The notes: generated by a model from the sequence alone, not told the origin. 64,000 bases of DNA from Geochorda sp036562495 (GCA_036562495.1 DATCKA010000070.1:111054-175053); one strand, 5' to 3'. Shown: positions 34,032 through 43,044, numbered from the stretch's first letter. Translations and numbers: made by a program.

Positions 34032-34709
34032 GTGCCCGAGCGGCTGCCCGAGGACCGCGGCCGGCTCGAGGAACTGGGCATCCACGCCGAGCCCTTCACC
34101 GAGCAAGATCAGATCGTCATCCGGCGGCAGATGGGGCACCGGCCTCGCCTGGCGCTGGGTGTCGTCCGCCGGTGCCGTTATGGCTACCCGCAGGTGCTCA
34201 TCTTCGCGCCCCTCCTCGTCGGCGAGTCGCGGATCTCGCCCAACAGCACCCTTTGCTGGCTCTCGTGCCCGCTGTTGGTGCGGGAGGTGGACCGCATCGA
34301 GAAGGAGGGCGAGATCGAGCGCTTCGAGCACCTGGTGAGCGTCGACGAGGCGTTGCGCGACGCCGTCGCCGACGCTCACCGCACCACGGCTCGCATCCGC
34401 ATGGAGCTGGTGCCCGAGGAGTGGCGCGCTCGCCTCTCGGCCGAGCGGCCGCGGGACCACTGGATCCTGGCGGAGACGGGCATCTCGGGCATCACCCGCC
34501 CCGAGCACGTCAAGTGCCTGCATGCCCACCTGGCCGACTTCCTGGCCCGGGGTCGCAACCCCATCGGTGAGGAGGTCGCTCGTCGCTTCGAGGGCGAGGA
34601 CGTCCCCGTCCAGGGCACCGAGACCTGCTGGCGCTTCTGCACACCCGAGGGTGCCAGCGAGACCCTTCGGGCCGAGGGCCCTGACGACCCCGCCGACGAG
34701 GAAGACTGA
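34032..34709 (+). CDS. DUF501 family protein
   Basis: A 225-residue member of the uncharacterised DUF501 family. Diagnostic parts are DQIVIRRQMGHRPRLALGVVRRCRYGYPQVLIFAPLL, TLCWLSCPLLVREVDRIEKEGEI and GISGITRPEHVKCLHAHLADFLARGRNPIGEEV, with conserved Cys and His residues that could bind a metal. No biochemical function is known. The GTG start is the first in frame, with no strong ribosome binding site. It follows the tRNA gene. Confidence 0.85.
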   Translation: MPERLPEDRGRLEELGIHAEPFTEQDQIVIRRQMGHRPRLALGVVRRCRYGYPQVLIFAPLLVGESRISPNSTLCWLSCPLLVREVDRIEKEGEIERFEHLVSVDEALRDAVADAHRTTARIRMELVPEEWRARLSAERPRDHWILAETGISGITRPEHVKCLHAHLADFLARGRNPIGEEVARRFEGEDVPVQGTETCWRFCTPEGASETLRAEGPDDPADEED

Positions 34710-34776
34710 GGCAAGACAGGAAATTCGTGGTCTTGTGTCGAATGACGTCGCCCCAGCAGCGTGCCCGGGGTTTGGG

Positions 34777-35022
34777 GTGACGACAGCGGGGGTGTGCCAG
34801 GTGCCTTGGGCCGCCTACCTCGGGCTGGGGTTGGTGGGGGTGGCGGGCGCCGGCTACATCTGGAGCTGGAGACAGGTCTACCTCCAACGCCGACGGTTTC
34901 GGTTCATCACCCACCGGCAGCGGCAGATCCTCCAGTGGTGGCGCACGGCCTTCCTCGTGGCCGTGCTGGGCACGATGGCCGGCGCGATGGCGGCCTTCGT
35001 CTCGGGTCTCCTCCTTGCGTGA
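34777..35022 (+). CDS. Small two-helix membrane protein, unknown
   Basis: An 81-residue protein that I do not recognise. It has two hydrophobic segments (VPWAAYLGLGLVGVAGAGYIWSW and TAFLVAVLGTMAGAMAAFVSGLLLA) joined by a very basic cytoplasmic-type loop (RQVYLQRRRFRFITHRQRQILQWWR). The GTG start has only a weak purine-rich leader. The topology and the Arg-rich loop argue that the frame is real. Confidence 0.55.
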   Translation: MTTAGVCQVPWAAYLGLGLVGVAGAGYIWSWRQVYLQRRRFRFITHRQRQILQWWRTAFLVAVLGTMAGAMAAFVSGLLLA

Positions 35023-35116
35023 CCAGGCGTCGAGGCGGGCCCATTGCATGATCGGCGTGAGCCGAGCGGCCTGAGCTGGTGCTGCTGGTCCCGAGGGGGC
35101 CGCAGCGGCGAGGGAT

Positions 35117-35131
35117 CCGGCCTGTGGCCGG
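35117..35131. terminator. Short hairpin between convergent genes
   Basis: CCGGCC and GGCCGG pair around TGT between the stops at 35022 and 35152. There is no T-tract. The rest of the 129-base gap shows no gene. Confidence 0.35.
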
Positions 35132-35151
35132 GAGGTCGACCCATCCCGGTC

Positions 35152-36783
35152 TCAGGCCGATAGCCAGCGCCAGACGGGGGATGCCCGCAGCGCTACGCCG
35201 TAGACGCCCGCCAGCACGGCGAGCCCCACCAGCAGGGCGATGGCCTCGACCAGCCATCCGGGAGCCGTGGCTCCTGCTGCCAGCAGAGCGAGGACCGTTG
35301 CTGCGACCGCGCGGGCCGACGCGGCGGCAGCAGCGGCTCCGACGACGGGCAGCACGAAGTCGGCGGCTCGCAGCGTGGTGCCGATCTCCCGCAACGCACC
35401 GTACTGGTTGACGGCATAGGCGACGGCGTACCCGAGCACGGTCGCGTAGGCGGCCCCCCGGATGCCCAGATGCGGCTGCGCGACCCAGACCCAGATGAGC
35501 CCCGTTTCGACGGCCAGCCCCACCAGGTGGCTGCGCACCGGGATCTCGGGGCGCCCCAGCCCCCGGAGCACCCCGACCAGCGTCTGCCCCAGGTAGGCGA
35601 AGGGGGCTCCCAGGGTGCAGATGACCAGCAGCGCGGCGGCCGACTCCTCTCCGTACAGCACCCGCGTCCATAGCTCCGGCAAGCCCAGGAAGGCTGCTCC
35701 TGCCGGCAGGGCGAAGAGCACCGTCGTGGCCATGGCCTTGTCGCTGTAGGCCTGGGCGGTCCCCCGGTCGCCTCGCGCCAGCGCCGCCGAGATGGACGGC
35801 ACCAGCGTGGTCATCAGGGCCAGGCTGAGCATGTTGGGCATCAGCACCAGGGGCAGCGCCACGCCTCGTAGCAGCCCCACCTGCGCCGCCGCCTCGGAGG
35901 CGGTGAGGCCGGCCTGCAAGAGCCGGTTGGGAAGCAGCAAGGTGGCCAGGCTGCCGCCCACCGACGAGAGGATGCGGCCCGTCGTCACGGGCAGGGCGAG
36001 GGCCACGATGGAGCGCGGCCACCAGTGGCGCCAGCGCCTGGCATGCACCGCCGCGCCGGGCGCCCGACCTTCGGCCCGTCGCCACTGGCGCCAGAGCCGA
36101 TCGAGCGCGAACGCCAGTACCAGCAGCCCTACCGCCTCGCCCAGCACGGAGGCCATGGCCAGGCCCCGCGCCACCCAGGCGGGATCGGCGGCCTGTCTCG
36201 TCACGTGCGTCACCAGCAGCAGGGCCGACACGGAGAGCGCCAGTTGCTCGGCCAGGAGCGACGAGGCGGGGATGCCCATCCGCCGGCTGCTCTCGAAGAC
36301 CGCGCGGGCGCCCGCTGCCAGACAGGCCAGCGGCAGGGCAGGCGCCATGACCTGGAGGATGGACGCGGCTCGGGGCTCGCCCCCCACCTGGCCGACCAGC
36401 CACGGCGCCGCCCAGTTTAGGAGGGCTCCGATGGTCAGGCTGGTGAGGCCCAGCAGGGCGAAGCCCTGCAAGGCGACCCGACGGGAGGTGGCGGCTCCCT
36501 CCCGGGAGTCGGAGCGCTGCTCGGCCAAGAGCTTGGCCATGGCGTAAGGCACGCCGGCGGTGGCGACGGTGAAGGCCGTGGAGTACAATGGCCAGGCTAG
36601 CCGAAACAGGCCGATGGCCTCGGGGCCTGCCAGCCGCACGACGGCGGCCGAGTAGACGAAGCCGATGGCCCGGCTGGCCAGGCTGGCCAGCGAGAGCTGG
36701 GCGGCCCCCCATCCGAAGCGACCCGGCCGAAGCGCAGGCAGACGGGCCGCCGCCATCTGTCGGAGACGACGCAGCATGTCCAC
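35152..36783 (-). CDS. SpoVB/MurJ-like lipid flippase (MOP superfamily)
   Basis: A 543-residue membrane protein with about 14 helices. The start SLASLASRAIGFVYSAAVVRLAGPEAIGLFRLAWPLYSTAFTVATAGVPYAMAKLLAEQ matches the SpoVB/polysaccharide-transport branch of the MOP superfamily. Such proteins flip lipid-linked sugars in cell wall or spore cortex synthesis. Internal Arg residues in the first and seventh helices are kept. No sporulation-specific signal is visible, so either a SpoVB or general flippase role is possible. Divergent from the LpxB-related gene. Confidence 0.85.
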   Translation of the reverse strand: MDMLRRLRQMAAARLPALRPGRFGWGAAQLSLASLASRAIGFVYSAAVVRLAGPEAIGLFRLAWPLYSTAFTVATAGVPYAMAKLLAEQRSDSREGAATSRRVALQGFALLGLTSLTIGALLNWAAPWLVGQVGGEPRAASILQVMAPALPLACLAAGARAVFESSRRMGIPASSLLAEQLALSVSALLLVTHVTRQAADPAWVARGLAMASVLGEAVGLLVLAFALDRLWRQWRRAEGRAPGAAVHARRWRHWWPRSIVALALPVTTGRILSSVGGSLATLLLPNRLLQAGLTASEAAAQVGLLRGVALPLVLMPNMLSLALMTTLVPSISAALARGDRGTAQAYSDKAMATTVLFALPAGAAFLGLPELWTRVLYGEESAAALLVICTLGAPFAYLGQTLVGVLRGLGRPEIPVRSHLVGLAVETGLIWVWVAQPHLGIRGAAYATVLGYAVAYAVNQYGALREIGTTLRAADFVLPVVGAAAAAASARAVAATVLALLAAGATAPGWLVEAIALLVGLAVLAGVYGVALRASPVWRWLSA

Positions 36784-36827
36784 GGGGCCATGCCTATGCG
36801 GGGAGACCCGACGGGTATGTCGAAGCT

Positions 36828-38039
36828 ATGCCGGCGGTGATGTGGGTGGAGACGCAGCTGGATCTGCTGATCGTCAGCAACGGCCACGGCGAGGATGCCA
36901 TCGCCGCGCGGCTGGCCACCGCCCTGGCCGAGCGGCGGCCATCGGTGCGCATGGCGGCCTTTCCCCTGGTCGGTCGCGGAGAGGCGTACGACCGGGCCGG
37001 GATCCCCACCGTCTTCCGGTCCAGGCCCATGCCGTCCGGAGGCTTCGGGTGGCAGGACCCCCGCGCCTTCGCTCGGGATCTGGCGGCAGGCTTTCTCTCG
37101 CTGACGGCCAGCCAGATGGACGCCCTGCGCCGGCTGCGGGACCGGGTCGGTGCGCTGTTGCTGGTGGGCGACATCTACCCGGTGTTGATGACGCTACCCT
37201 ACCGCGTACCCAAGGCTTTCGTGGCCACCGCGCGCTCCGACTACATCGCCCCCCACCTGGCCGTCGAGCGTCGCATCCTGGCGCAGGCGTGCCGGGTCGT
37301 CTTCGCCCGCGACGAGGTGACGGCCCGCAGCCTGGCCCGCCACGGGGTGCCGGCGGTCAGCTTCGGCAACGTCATGATGGACATGCTGACCCCCGAGGGG
37401 CTCGACCTGGGCCTGCGGGAGGGGGCTCCCGTCGTGGGCGTGCTGCCGGGCAGCCGGCATGACTGGTGCGACAATCTGCTGGCCATCGCCGGCGTGCTGC
37501 GTCAGGTGGTAGCCCATCGCCCGCAGGTGCAGGCGGTGGCGGCGCTGGCCGGATCGTTGCCCGACCCGAGTCGGATCACGCCGCCGTGGCGGCTGGAGCC
37601 GGCCGGCGAGTCGGAGCGGGAGGCAGGGCTCGACGGCTGGCTGGCGGACGGCGAGGGAGGATGGCGGCTGGGGCTGACGTGCAGGGGCTTCGCCGACCTG
37701 CTGGCGCGAGCCGACGTGGTGGTGGGGCTGGCGGGCACCGCCAACGAGCAGGCGGCGGGCCTCGGCCGGGTGGTGGTGGCCTTCCCTCGCTCCGGCGTCC
37801 AGTACACCCGCCGCTTCGCCCTCCGGCAGAAGCGGCTCCTGGGCGACGCCCTGGTGCTCGTGGACGGACCCGAGCAGGCAGCCCGGGAGGTCTTGAGGCT
37901 GTTGGACGCCCCCGACGAGCGCCGGCGCCGGGGCGAGGTGGGGCGGCAGCGCATGGGCCCGCCCGGCGCCACCGAGCGCATCGTTGCCATGGTGGATCGG
38001 GTGCTGGGGCTGTGCCCGGACTGCCCTAAGGCGGGGTGA
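36828..38039 (+). CDS. Lipid-A-disaccharide synthase-related protein
   Basis: The 403-residue product has GT-B glycosyltransferase features: LDLLIVSNGHGEDAIAARLATALAERRP at the N-terminus, VGVLPGSRHDW at the domain junction, and a sugar-nucleotide pocket GLAGTANEQAAGLGRVVVAFP near residue 300. The NGHGED start is typical of the LpxB-related family found in cyanobacteria and other lineages, distinct from true LpxB. Presence beside a lipid flippase suggests a role in envelope glycolipids. Its end overlaps dnaE2 on the other strand by 14 bases. Confidence 0.8.
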   Translation: MPAVMWVETQLDLLIVSNGHGEDAIAARLATALAERRPSVRMAAFPLVGRGEAYDRAGIPTVFRSRPMPSGGFGWQDPRAFARDLAAGFLSLTASQMDALRRLRDRVGALLLVGDIYPVLMTLPYRVPKAFVATARSDYIAPHLAVERRILAQACRVVFARDEVTARSLARHGVPAVSFGNVMMDMLTPEGLDLGLREGAPVVGVLPGSRHDWCDNLLAIAGVLRQVVAHRPQVQAVAALAGSLPDPSRITPPWRLEPAGESEREAGLDGWLADGEGGWRLGLTCRGFADLLARADVVVGLAGTANEQAAGLGRVVVAFPRSGVQYTRRFALRQKRLLGDALVLVDGPEQAAREVLRLLDAPDERRRRGEVGRQRMGPPGATERIVAMVDRVLGLCPDCPKAG

Positions 38040-41000
38040 GATCCAGGGGCCGGACGTGCGCCGCCGTGAGGCTCGTGCTCCGGCCCCGCCGCTCCAGGCG
38101 ACCTGTGACGATCAGCGCGGGGCGGGTGAAGATCAGGTGGCCCCAGCGCTGGTAGACGGGCTCGAAGAAGGTCACGTCCAGGAGCCCCTCCTCGTCCTCG
38201 AGCGTCAGGAAGACCACGGTCCGCCCGCTGCGGGTCGGCGGGCGATGCGGACGGATGGAGAGCCCCGCGACCTGCACCCACGCCCCCCGGGGACGGCGAC
38301 GCGCCTGCTGGGTGGTGAGCACGCCGCGTCGGACGAGCGACGGGCGTAGTAGCGCCAGCAGGTGCTTGTCGGGGGAGAAGCCCATCGCGTAGAGCTCCAG
38401 GACCAGCTTCTCGAAAGGCGAGAAGTCCTCCAGCGGCGGGGCCGGGCATCCCAGGCCGCCCTCGTCGGCCGACAGGCCCAGATCCGCCTGCCTGCGCGAC
38501 GCCTCGTCGGGCGTCTGCGTCCCCCGCTCCCGCTCCATGCGCGCCTTCTGCAGGATCCCGGGCAGCGCCCACAGCAGGGCTCGCCGGTTGGGATGCAAGT
38601 CGTCGAGGGCGCCGGCCATGATCAGGGACTCGAGGCCGTCGCGGGCCAGGTCCACCCGCCGGCAGAGATCGGCCAGCGACCGGTAGGGTCCACCCCGGGC
38701 ACGCTCTTCGAGCAGGAGGCGGGCGCCGGCCTCCCCGACCCCCCGCAGCACCTTGAGGGGCACCCGGATGGCGGGCGCCCCGGTCGGCTCCAGGCGCTCC
38801 ACGCGGTAGTCGGCCTCGCTGCGGTTGACGTCGGGTCCGAGCACGGCGATGCCGCGCCGGCGCGCCTCCGTCACCAGGGTGTGCGGCGGGTAGAAGCCCA
38901 TGGGCTGGTTGTTGAGCAGCGCCGCGTAGAACTCGGCGGGATGGTGGCGCAGCAGGTAGGCGGTCTTGTAGGCGGTGGTGGCGAAGGCCGCGGCGTGCGC
39001 CTCGCAAAACCCGTAGCCGGCGTAGGCCACGATGTAGGAGAAGATGGTCCGGGCCAGATCCGGCTCGACGCCCCGTGCCAGGGCTCGCTCCACGAAGAGC
39101 TGCCCGATGGCCTCCATCTCCTGCTGCGAACGAAAGTGGGTCATGGCCCGGCGCAGGCGATCCGCCTCGCCCGGCGTGAAGCCCGCGATGGCCGTGGCGA
39201 TCTCGATGACCTGCTCTTGAAACAGGACGACACCGTAGGTCTTGGCGAGGACCCGATCCAGGACGGGGTGGAGGCGCGGCACGGGCTCGAGGCCCTTGCG
39301 CCGGGCGATGAATGGCTCCACCATGTTGCCCTTGATGGGGCCGGGCCGGATGAGGGCCACGCTGGCCACGATGTCCTCGATGTGGCGGGCGCCCAGGCGG
39401 CCTTGCAGGGCTCGCTGCGCCGGGCTCTCCAGCTGGAAGACGCCGACGGTCTCGCCCTCGGCCAGCATCCGGTAGGTCTCGGCGTCGTCGAGGGGGATGC
39501 GCTCGTAGGAGAAGGCCTCTCCCTCGGACGGCTGACCGCGCTCCGAGGGGGCCGCCTGCCCCTGGCGGATGAAGCGGACCGCGTCGTCGACCGCACCCAG
39601 CATCCGCAGGCTCAGCAGATCGAGCTTGATGAAGCCCATGGCCTCCACGTCGTCCTTGTCGAACTGGGCCACCGTCACGCCCTTGGCCGCCTGCTGCAGG
39701 GGCACGACCTGCGTGATGGGAGGTGCGCTGAGGATGAGGCCGCCCAGGTGGGTCCCCAGGTGGCGAGGGAAGCCGGCCACCGCCTCGGCGAGATCGAAGA
39801 GGAGCTCGTAGCGGTGACCGGCCGAGCCGGCAACGGGCTGCAGCAGCTCGCTTCGCCGCAGCTCGGGCAGCGAGGCGGCGGCCCTGCGGATGGCGTCGGC
39901 GGGGATGTGGGGGAAGCGCTTGGCCAGGGCGTCGATCTCCGGCTCGGGGTAGCCCAGGACCTTGCCCATCTCCCTCAGCGCCGACCGGGCCTGGAAGGTG
40001 TTGTAGGTGGCGACGGAGGCGACGTGATCGGGGCCGAAGCGCCGGTAGACGTAGGCGGCCACCTCGTCGCGGTAGCGCGCGTCGAAGTCGAGGTCGATGT
40101 CGGGCTTCTGCGCGCGCTCCAGGCTGAGGAAGCGCTCGAAGAGCAAGCCGCGGCCGATGGCGTCCACGTCCGTCAGGAAGAGGACGTAGGCGACGGCCGA
40201 GTCGGCTGCCGAGCCGCGACCGGCCGTGCGGATGCCCCGCTGGCGGGCGAACTGCACGATGTCGCGAGCCACCAGGAAGTAATCCGCGACGCCCAGGGCC
40301 TCGATGATGGCCAGCTCGTGCTCCAGCCGATCCCGGATGGCCGAGGTGACGCGGCCGTAGCGGGCCTGCGCCCCCTCGTAGACCAGCCGGCGCAGGAGCT
40401 GCATGGCGGTTTGGCCCGGTGGCACGTCGGGATAGGCAGGGAAGAGCCTCTCTCCCAGGGGCAGCACGTCGTCCTCGCACATCCGGGCGATGCGCACGGC
40501 GTTGTGCAACGCCTCGGGCATCTCGGAGAAGAGGGCCGCCATCTCCTGGGCGGACTTGAGATACTGCTCGGCGTTGAGGGGGCGCTCGGGGTGCACCTGC
40601 TCCAGGGTCGTGCGGGTGCGCACGCAGGTCAGGGCGTCGTGCACCGGGAAGTCGGCCTTGCGGGCGTAATGGACGTCGTTGGTGGCGACCACCGGCACCC
40701 CTGCTTCCCTCGCCAGCTCCGCCAGCCGGTGGACGAGCCACCGGCTGTGGGGCCATCGCAGGTCCTGGACCTCGACGAACAGGTGCTCCCCGAAGACGTC
40801 CCGGTAGCGGGCCAGGGCTCGTCGGGCCTCGTCCACCTGCCCTCGGAAGATACGGCTGGCCAACTCGCCCCGACGGCATCCGGTCAAGGCGACGAGGCCG
40901 CGGGCATGGCGGGCGATGGTCTCCCAGCGGGCCTGCGGGTGACGGCGCGGGGCGTGCAGGTGGGCGTCGGTCAGGATCTGGCAGAGGTTGGCGTAGCCCG

Positions 41001-41253
41001 TACGGTCCCGGGCCAGGAGGACCAGGTGGTAGCCGCCCTGCAGCGTCAGCTCGACGCCCACGATGGGCTTGATGCCCAGTGTCCGTGCCCGCTGGGTGAA
41101 GCGGACGGCGCCGCTCAGCGTGTCATGGTCGGTGATGGCCAGCGCCTCCATGCCCAGGTCGCGGGCGCGCTGGAGCAGGGCGTCGATGGAGCTGGCGCCG
41201 TCCAGGAAGGAGAAGGGGGTGTGCACGTGCAGGTGGACGAAGTCCGCCGCCAT
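38026..41253 (-). CDS. dnaE2: Error-prone DNA polymerase DnaE2 (ImuC)
   Basis: A C-family polymerase of 1075 residues, used in damage-induced mutagenesis with ImuB. It has an N-terminal PHP domain (FVHLHVHTPFSFLDGASS, ITDHDTLSGAVRF), catalytic aspartates in KPDIDLDFDARYRDEV (PDIDxDF), the finger region QFDKDDVEAMGFIKLDLLSLRML, a helix-hairpin-helix region, and a C-terminal OB fold (VQVAGLSIRPHRPPTRSGRTVVFLTLEDEEG). The ATG at 41253 begins the conserved PHP domain; the open frame further upstream is not conserved. It lies downstream of imuB and a DUF6504 gene. Confidence 0.93.
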   Translation of the reverse strand: MAADFVHLHVHTPFSFLDGASSIDALLQRARDLGMEALAITDHDTLSGAVRFTQRARTLGIKPIVGVELTLQGGYHLVLLARDRTGYANLCQILTDAHLHAPRRHPQARWETIARHARGLVALTGCRRGELASRIFRGQVDEARRALARYRDVFGEHLFVEVQDLRWPHSRWLVHRLAELAREAGVPVVATNDVHYARKADFPVHDALTCVRTRTTLEQVHPERPLNAEQYLKSAQEMAALFSEMPEALHNAVRIARMCEDDVLPLGERLFPAYPDVPPGQTAMQLLRRLVYEGAQARYGRVTSAIRDRLEHELAIIEALGVADYFLVARDIVQFARQRGIRTAGRGSAADSAVAYVLFLTDVDAIGRGLLFERFLSLERAQKPDIDLDFDARYRDEVAAYVYRRFGPDHVASVATYNTFQARSALREMGKVLGYPEPEIDALAKRFPHIPADAIRRAAASLPELRRSELLQPVAGSAGHRYELLFDLAEAVAGFPRHLGTHLGGLILSAPPITQVVPLQQAAKGVTVAQFDKDDVEAMGFIKLDLLSLRMLGAVDDAVRFIRQGQAAPSERGQPSEGEAFSYERIPLDDAETYRMLAEGETVGVFQLESPAQRALQGRLGARHIEDIVASVALIRPGPIKGNMVEPFIARRKGLEPVPRLHPVLDRVLAKTYGVVLFQEQVIEIATAIAGFTPGEADRLRRAMTHFRSQQEMEAIGQLFVERALARGVEPDLARTIFSYIVAYAGYGFCEAHAAAFATTAYKTAYLLRHHPAEFYAALLNNQPMGFYPPHTLVTEARRRGIAVLGPDVNRSEADYRVERLEPTGAPAIRVPLKVLRGVGEAGARLLLEERARGGPYRSLADLCRRVDLARDGLESLIMAGALDDLHPNRRALLWALPGILQKARMERERGTQTPDEASRRQADLGLSADEGGLGCPAPPLEDFSPFEKLVLELYAMGFSPDKHLLALLRPSLVRRGVLTTQQARRRPRGAWVQVAGLSIRPHRPPTRSGRTVVFLTLEDEEGLLDVTFFEPVYQRWGHLIFTRPALIVTGRLERRGRSTSLTAAHVRPLDLTPP

Positions 41254-41279
41254 GGCCCGGCCCTGCCGGCTCGCTCGGG

Positions 41280-41543
41280 TCAGTCCAGGACGCGCTCGAC
41301 GGTCCAGCGGCCCGTGGCCGCATCGCAGCTCAGCTCGTAGATGCCGCCCTCGGTCAGTACCCGTACGACCCGCCGCTCGGCCTCGCCGTCCCACCAGCGG
41401 CCTGCCTCGCGCCACTCGGCCAGGCACTCCAGCACGCGCAGGCGCCGATGGCCCCACACGATGGACGCCGCCGGGCCTCCGCCGCTCCCGCCGAGTTCGA
41501 GGGTGCCCACCACCTCCACGGGCTGCTCGATGCGCCGGCTCAC
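41280..41543 (-). CDS. DUF6504 family protein of the mutasome operon
   Basis: An 87-residue protein between imuB and dnaE2: RRIEQPVEVVGTLELGGSGGGPAASIVWGHRRLRVLECLAEWREAGRWWDGEAERRVVRVLTEGGIYELSCDAATGRWTVERVLD. Small DUF6504 proteins with the WRxxGRWW pattern sit at this place in other mutasome operons. The function is unknown; it could be a mutasome subunit. The GTG start overlaps the imuB stop as GTGA. Confidence 0.8.
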   Translation of the reverse strand: MSRRIEQPVEVVGTLELGGSGGGPAASIVWGHRRLRVLECLAEWREAGRWWDGEAERRVVRVLTEGGIYELSCDAATGRWTVERVLD

Positions 41544-42805
41544 GGCAACCCCACCCCTTGCTCGATGAGCAACAGCATGGACTCCCGGCGGCTGAGGGGG
41601 CGCTCGGAGGCGGGCCGCACGGCGCCCGGCCCCACTCGTTGGGCGACCGCCTGCAGGGCCCGGTGCAGCCGGCTCTGCCGGGAGGCGACGCCGAAGCGGG
41701 GCAGCAAGGGTACCGGCTGGGGTCGGGCGGGCCGGATGGGCGCGGCCACGAGCTCCAGTCGGTGGGGGCGGGCGCCGCTCGCCTGCCAGGGCTCGGCTTG
41801 CCGGCGGAGCCGATCCAGCAGGTGGAGGGCCACGATCTCCCAGGAGCCGGCACCCTGACGATCCTCGCCCAACCGGATGGTCTCGACCAGCGTCATCGCC
41901 GGAGGACGCAGCCAGAGGCGCATCGACAGCGCCTGGGCCGTCTGCGTGCGCGCCTGCAGCTCGGCGTGGAGGGCACGGGCCCACTGGCGCACCTGGAGGG
42001 CGAGGCCGTCCCCCTGCTCCCACGTGAGGGACTCGCCCCCCAGATCCGAGCCCCGGCTCAGGGAGGGCGGTGGATAGGCGGCCAGCACCTCCCTGGAATC
42101 GATCCCCCGGCTCTTCTGCCAGATCTGCCAGCCGATGGGGCCGAATCGCTCCATCAGCGCCTCACCGGGCAGGGCGGCGATGGCCCCCACGGTCTTGAAG
42201 CCGAGCCGGATGAGCTCGTCCCGGATGGCATCGGGGCAAAACCAGAGGTGGCGGAGCGGGAGGCCCTCGAGGAAGGCGCGGGCCTCGTCGGAGCCGATGG
42301 CGCGTACGACGACGCCTCCCGCCCGCAGGAGCCCGGCCGGAAGATCGCGGTGCAGGCGCTCGGCCTGATCCAGCGCGGCCGCCTTGGCCACCAGGCGGGT
42401 GGGCCCCGCTCCCAGCACCCAGACGGCGGCCAGCGCCCGCTCGACGACGGGAGCCAGCTCATCCGGACCGATGGCGCCGGCAAGCCCGACGAAGGTGCCG
42501 TACGGCGGATCGGGCTCCACGAGGCAACCGGCGCGCACCAGCGCATCCCAGACGGTCGCGAGGCGCTCCTGGAGGTGCGCATCCGGACAGACCCGCACCT
42601 CCAGGCCCGGACAGGCCAGACGGGCCTGACGCAGTGAGGTGCCGGGCCGCACCCCCCACCTCGTCGCCTCCCATGAACAGTCGGCGACGGTCGCCTCTCC
42701 TGGGTCGGTCAGGATGGCAAGGGGCCGCTTCGCGACCGATGGATCGGACCGCTGCACGATGTCGGCGGCCAGATGGGGAGCGTACAGATAGGCCACCGGG
42801 ATCAT
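41540..42805 (-). CDS. imuB: Y-family polymerase-like protein ImuB
   Basis: A 421-residue DinB/UmuC-type protein that lacks catalytic residues: the N-terminal position normally DMDxFF reads VAYLYAPHLAADIV. This is the hallmark of ImuB, which links DnaE2 to the sliding clamp. Other family parts are RPLAILTDPG, CSWEATRWGVRPGTSLRQARLACPGLEV and GLPLRHLWF, then FGPIGWQIWQKSRGID. The ATG follows a GGGAGG box at 8 bases. The partner ImuA is not in the window. Confidence 0.88.
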   Translation of the reverse strand: MIPVAYLYAPHLAADIVQRSDPSVAKRPLAILTDPGEATVADCSWEATRWGVRPGTSLRQARLACPGLEVRVCPDAHLQERLATVWDALVRAGCLVEPDPPYGTFVGLAGAIGPDELAPVVERALAAVWVLGAGPTRLVAKAAALDQAERLHRDLPAGLLRAGGVVVRAIGSDEARAFLEGLPLRHLWFCPDAIRDELIRLGFKTVGAIAALPGEALMERFGPIGWQIWQKSRGIDSREVLAAYPPPSLSRGSDLGGESLTWEQGDGLALQVRQWARALHAELQARTQTAQALSMRLWLRPPAMTLVETIRLGEDRQGAGSWEIVALHLLDRLRRQAEPWQASGARPHRLELVAAPIRPARPQPVPLLPRFGVASRQSRLHRALQAVAQRVGPGAVRPASERPLSRRESMLLLIEQGVGLP

Positions 42806-42822
42806 GGATCGGCCTCCCGAGG

Positions 42823-42837
42823 CGAAACATATGTTCG
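42823..42837. promoter_or_regulatory. LexA-like box 2 near imuB start
   Basis: The top strand reads CGAAACATATGTTCG. It is a near-palindrome of the Bacillota LexA motif CGAACnnnnGTTCG with one extra A. It lies 18 bases upstream of the imuB ATG, where bound LexA would block transcription. Confidence 0.6.
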
Positions 42838-42848
42838 GTAGTGGGGCC

Positions 42849-42878
42849 ATTGTACCACGAATACATGTTCGCCATCAA
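42849..42878 (-). promoter_or_regulatory. Promoter of the imuB-DUF6504-dnaE2 operon
   Basis: On the minus strand: TTGATG (42873-42878), an 18-base spacer and TACAAT (42849-42854). LexA-like box 1 falls in the spacer. Predicted start is near 42842, between the two boxes. Confidence 0.65.
42858..42871. promoter_or_regulatory. LexA-like box 1 in the imuB promoter
   Basis: CGAATACATGTTCG matches CGAACnnnnGTTCG at 9 of 10 defined positions. It lies between the -35 and -10 of the imuB promoter, the ideal position for SOS repression. Confidence 0.75.
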
Positions 42879-43023
42879 GGGGACGGGATCGCGAATCATT
42901 CGCAGGAATCGCCGCCAGTTGGAGAGAATACTGTCTGACACATCCAACGGGCCGGCGGCTTCGGTCGTCCACCATTCCGGCCCATCTTGTCGAAACCCTT
43001 GACCACGGGGGGCATCAAGGCGA

Positions 43024-43044
43024 GTTCGAAGCGCCGCTTCGAAC
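43024..43044. promoter_or_regulatory. Perfect 21-bp palindrome upstream of the YpiB-like gene
   Basis: Two 10-base arms, GTTCGAAGCG and CGCTTCGAAC, flank a single C and end 16 bases before the ATG at 43061. A TTGACC at 42999 would place its -10 inside the palindrome. An operator is likely; an RNA hairpin covering the start is the alternative. A second small palindrome, GCGAATCATTCGC, lies at 42891-42903. Confidence 0.55.

Noticed and set aside
37502..41340. Open frames of about 1000 codons in other frames and on the opposite strand over dnaE2
   Set aside because: They mirror the codon pattern of dnaE2 and have low-complexity Arg/Gly/Pro or Leu/His/Val-rich translations without known domains.
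41540..42805. ImuB gene as an active DinB/Pol IV polymerase
   Set aside because: The N-terminal catalytic DMDxFF motif is missing, and the gene is followed by DUF6504 and dnaE2, which fits ImuB.
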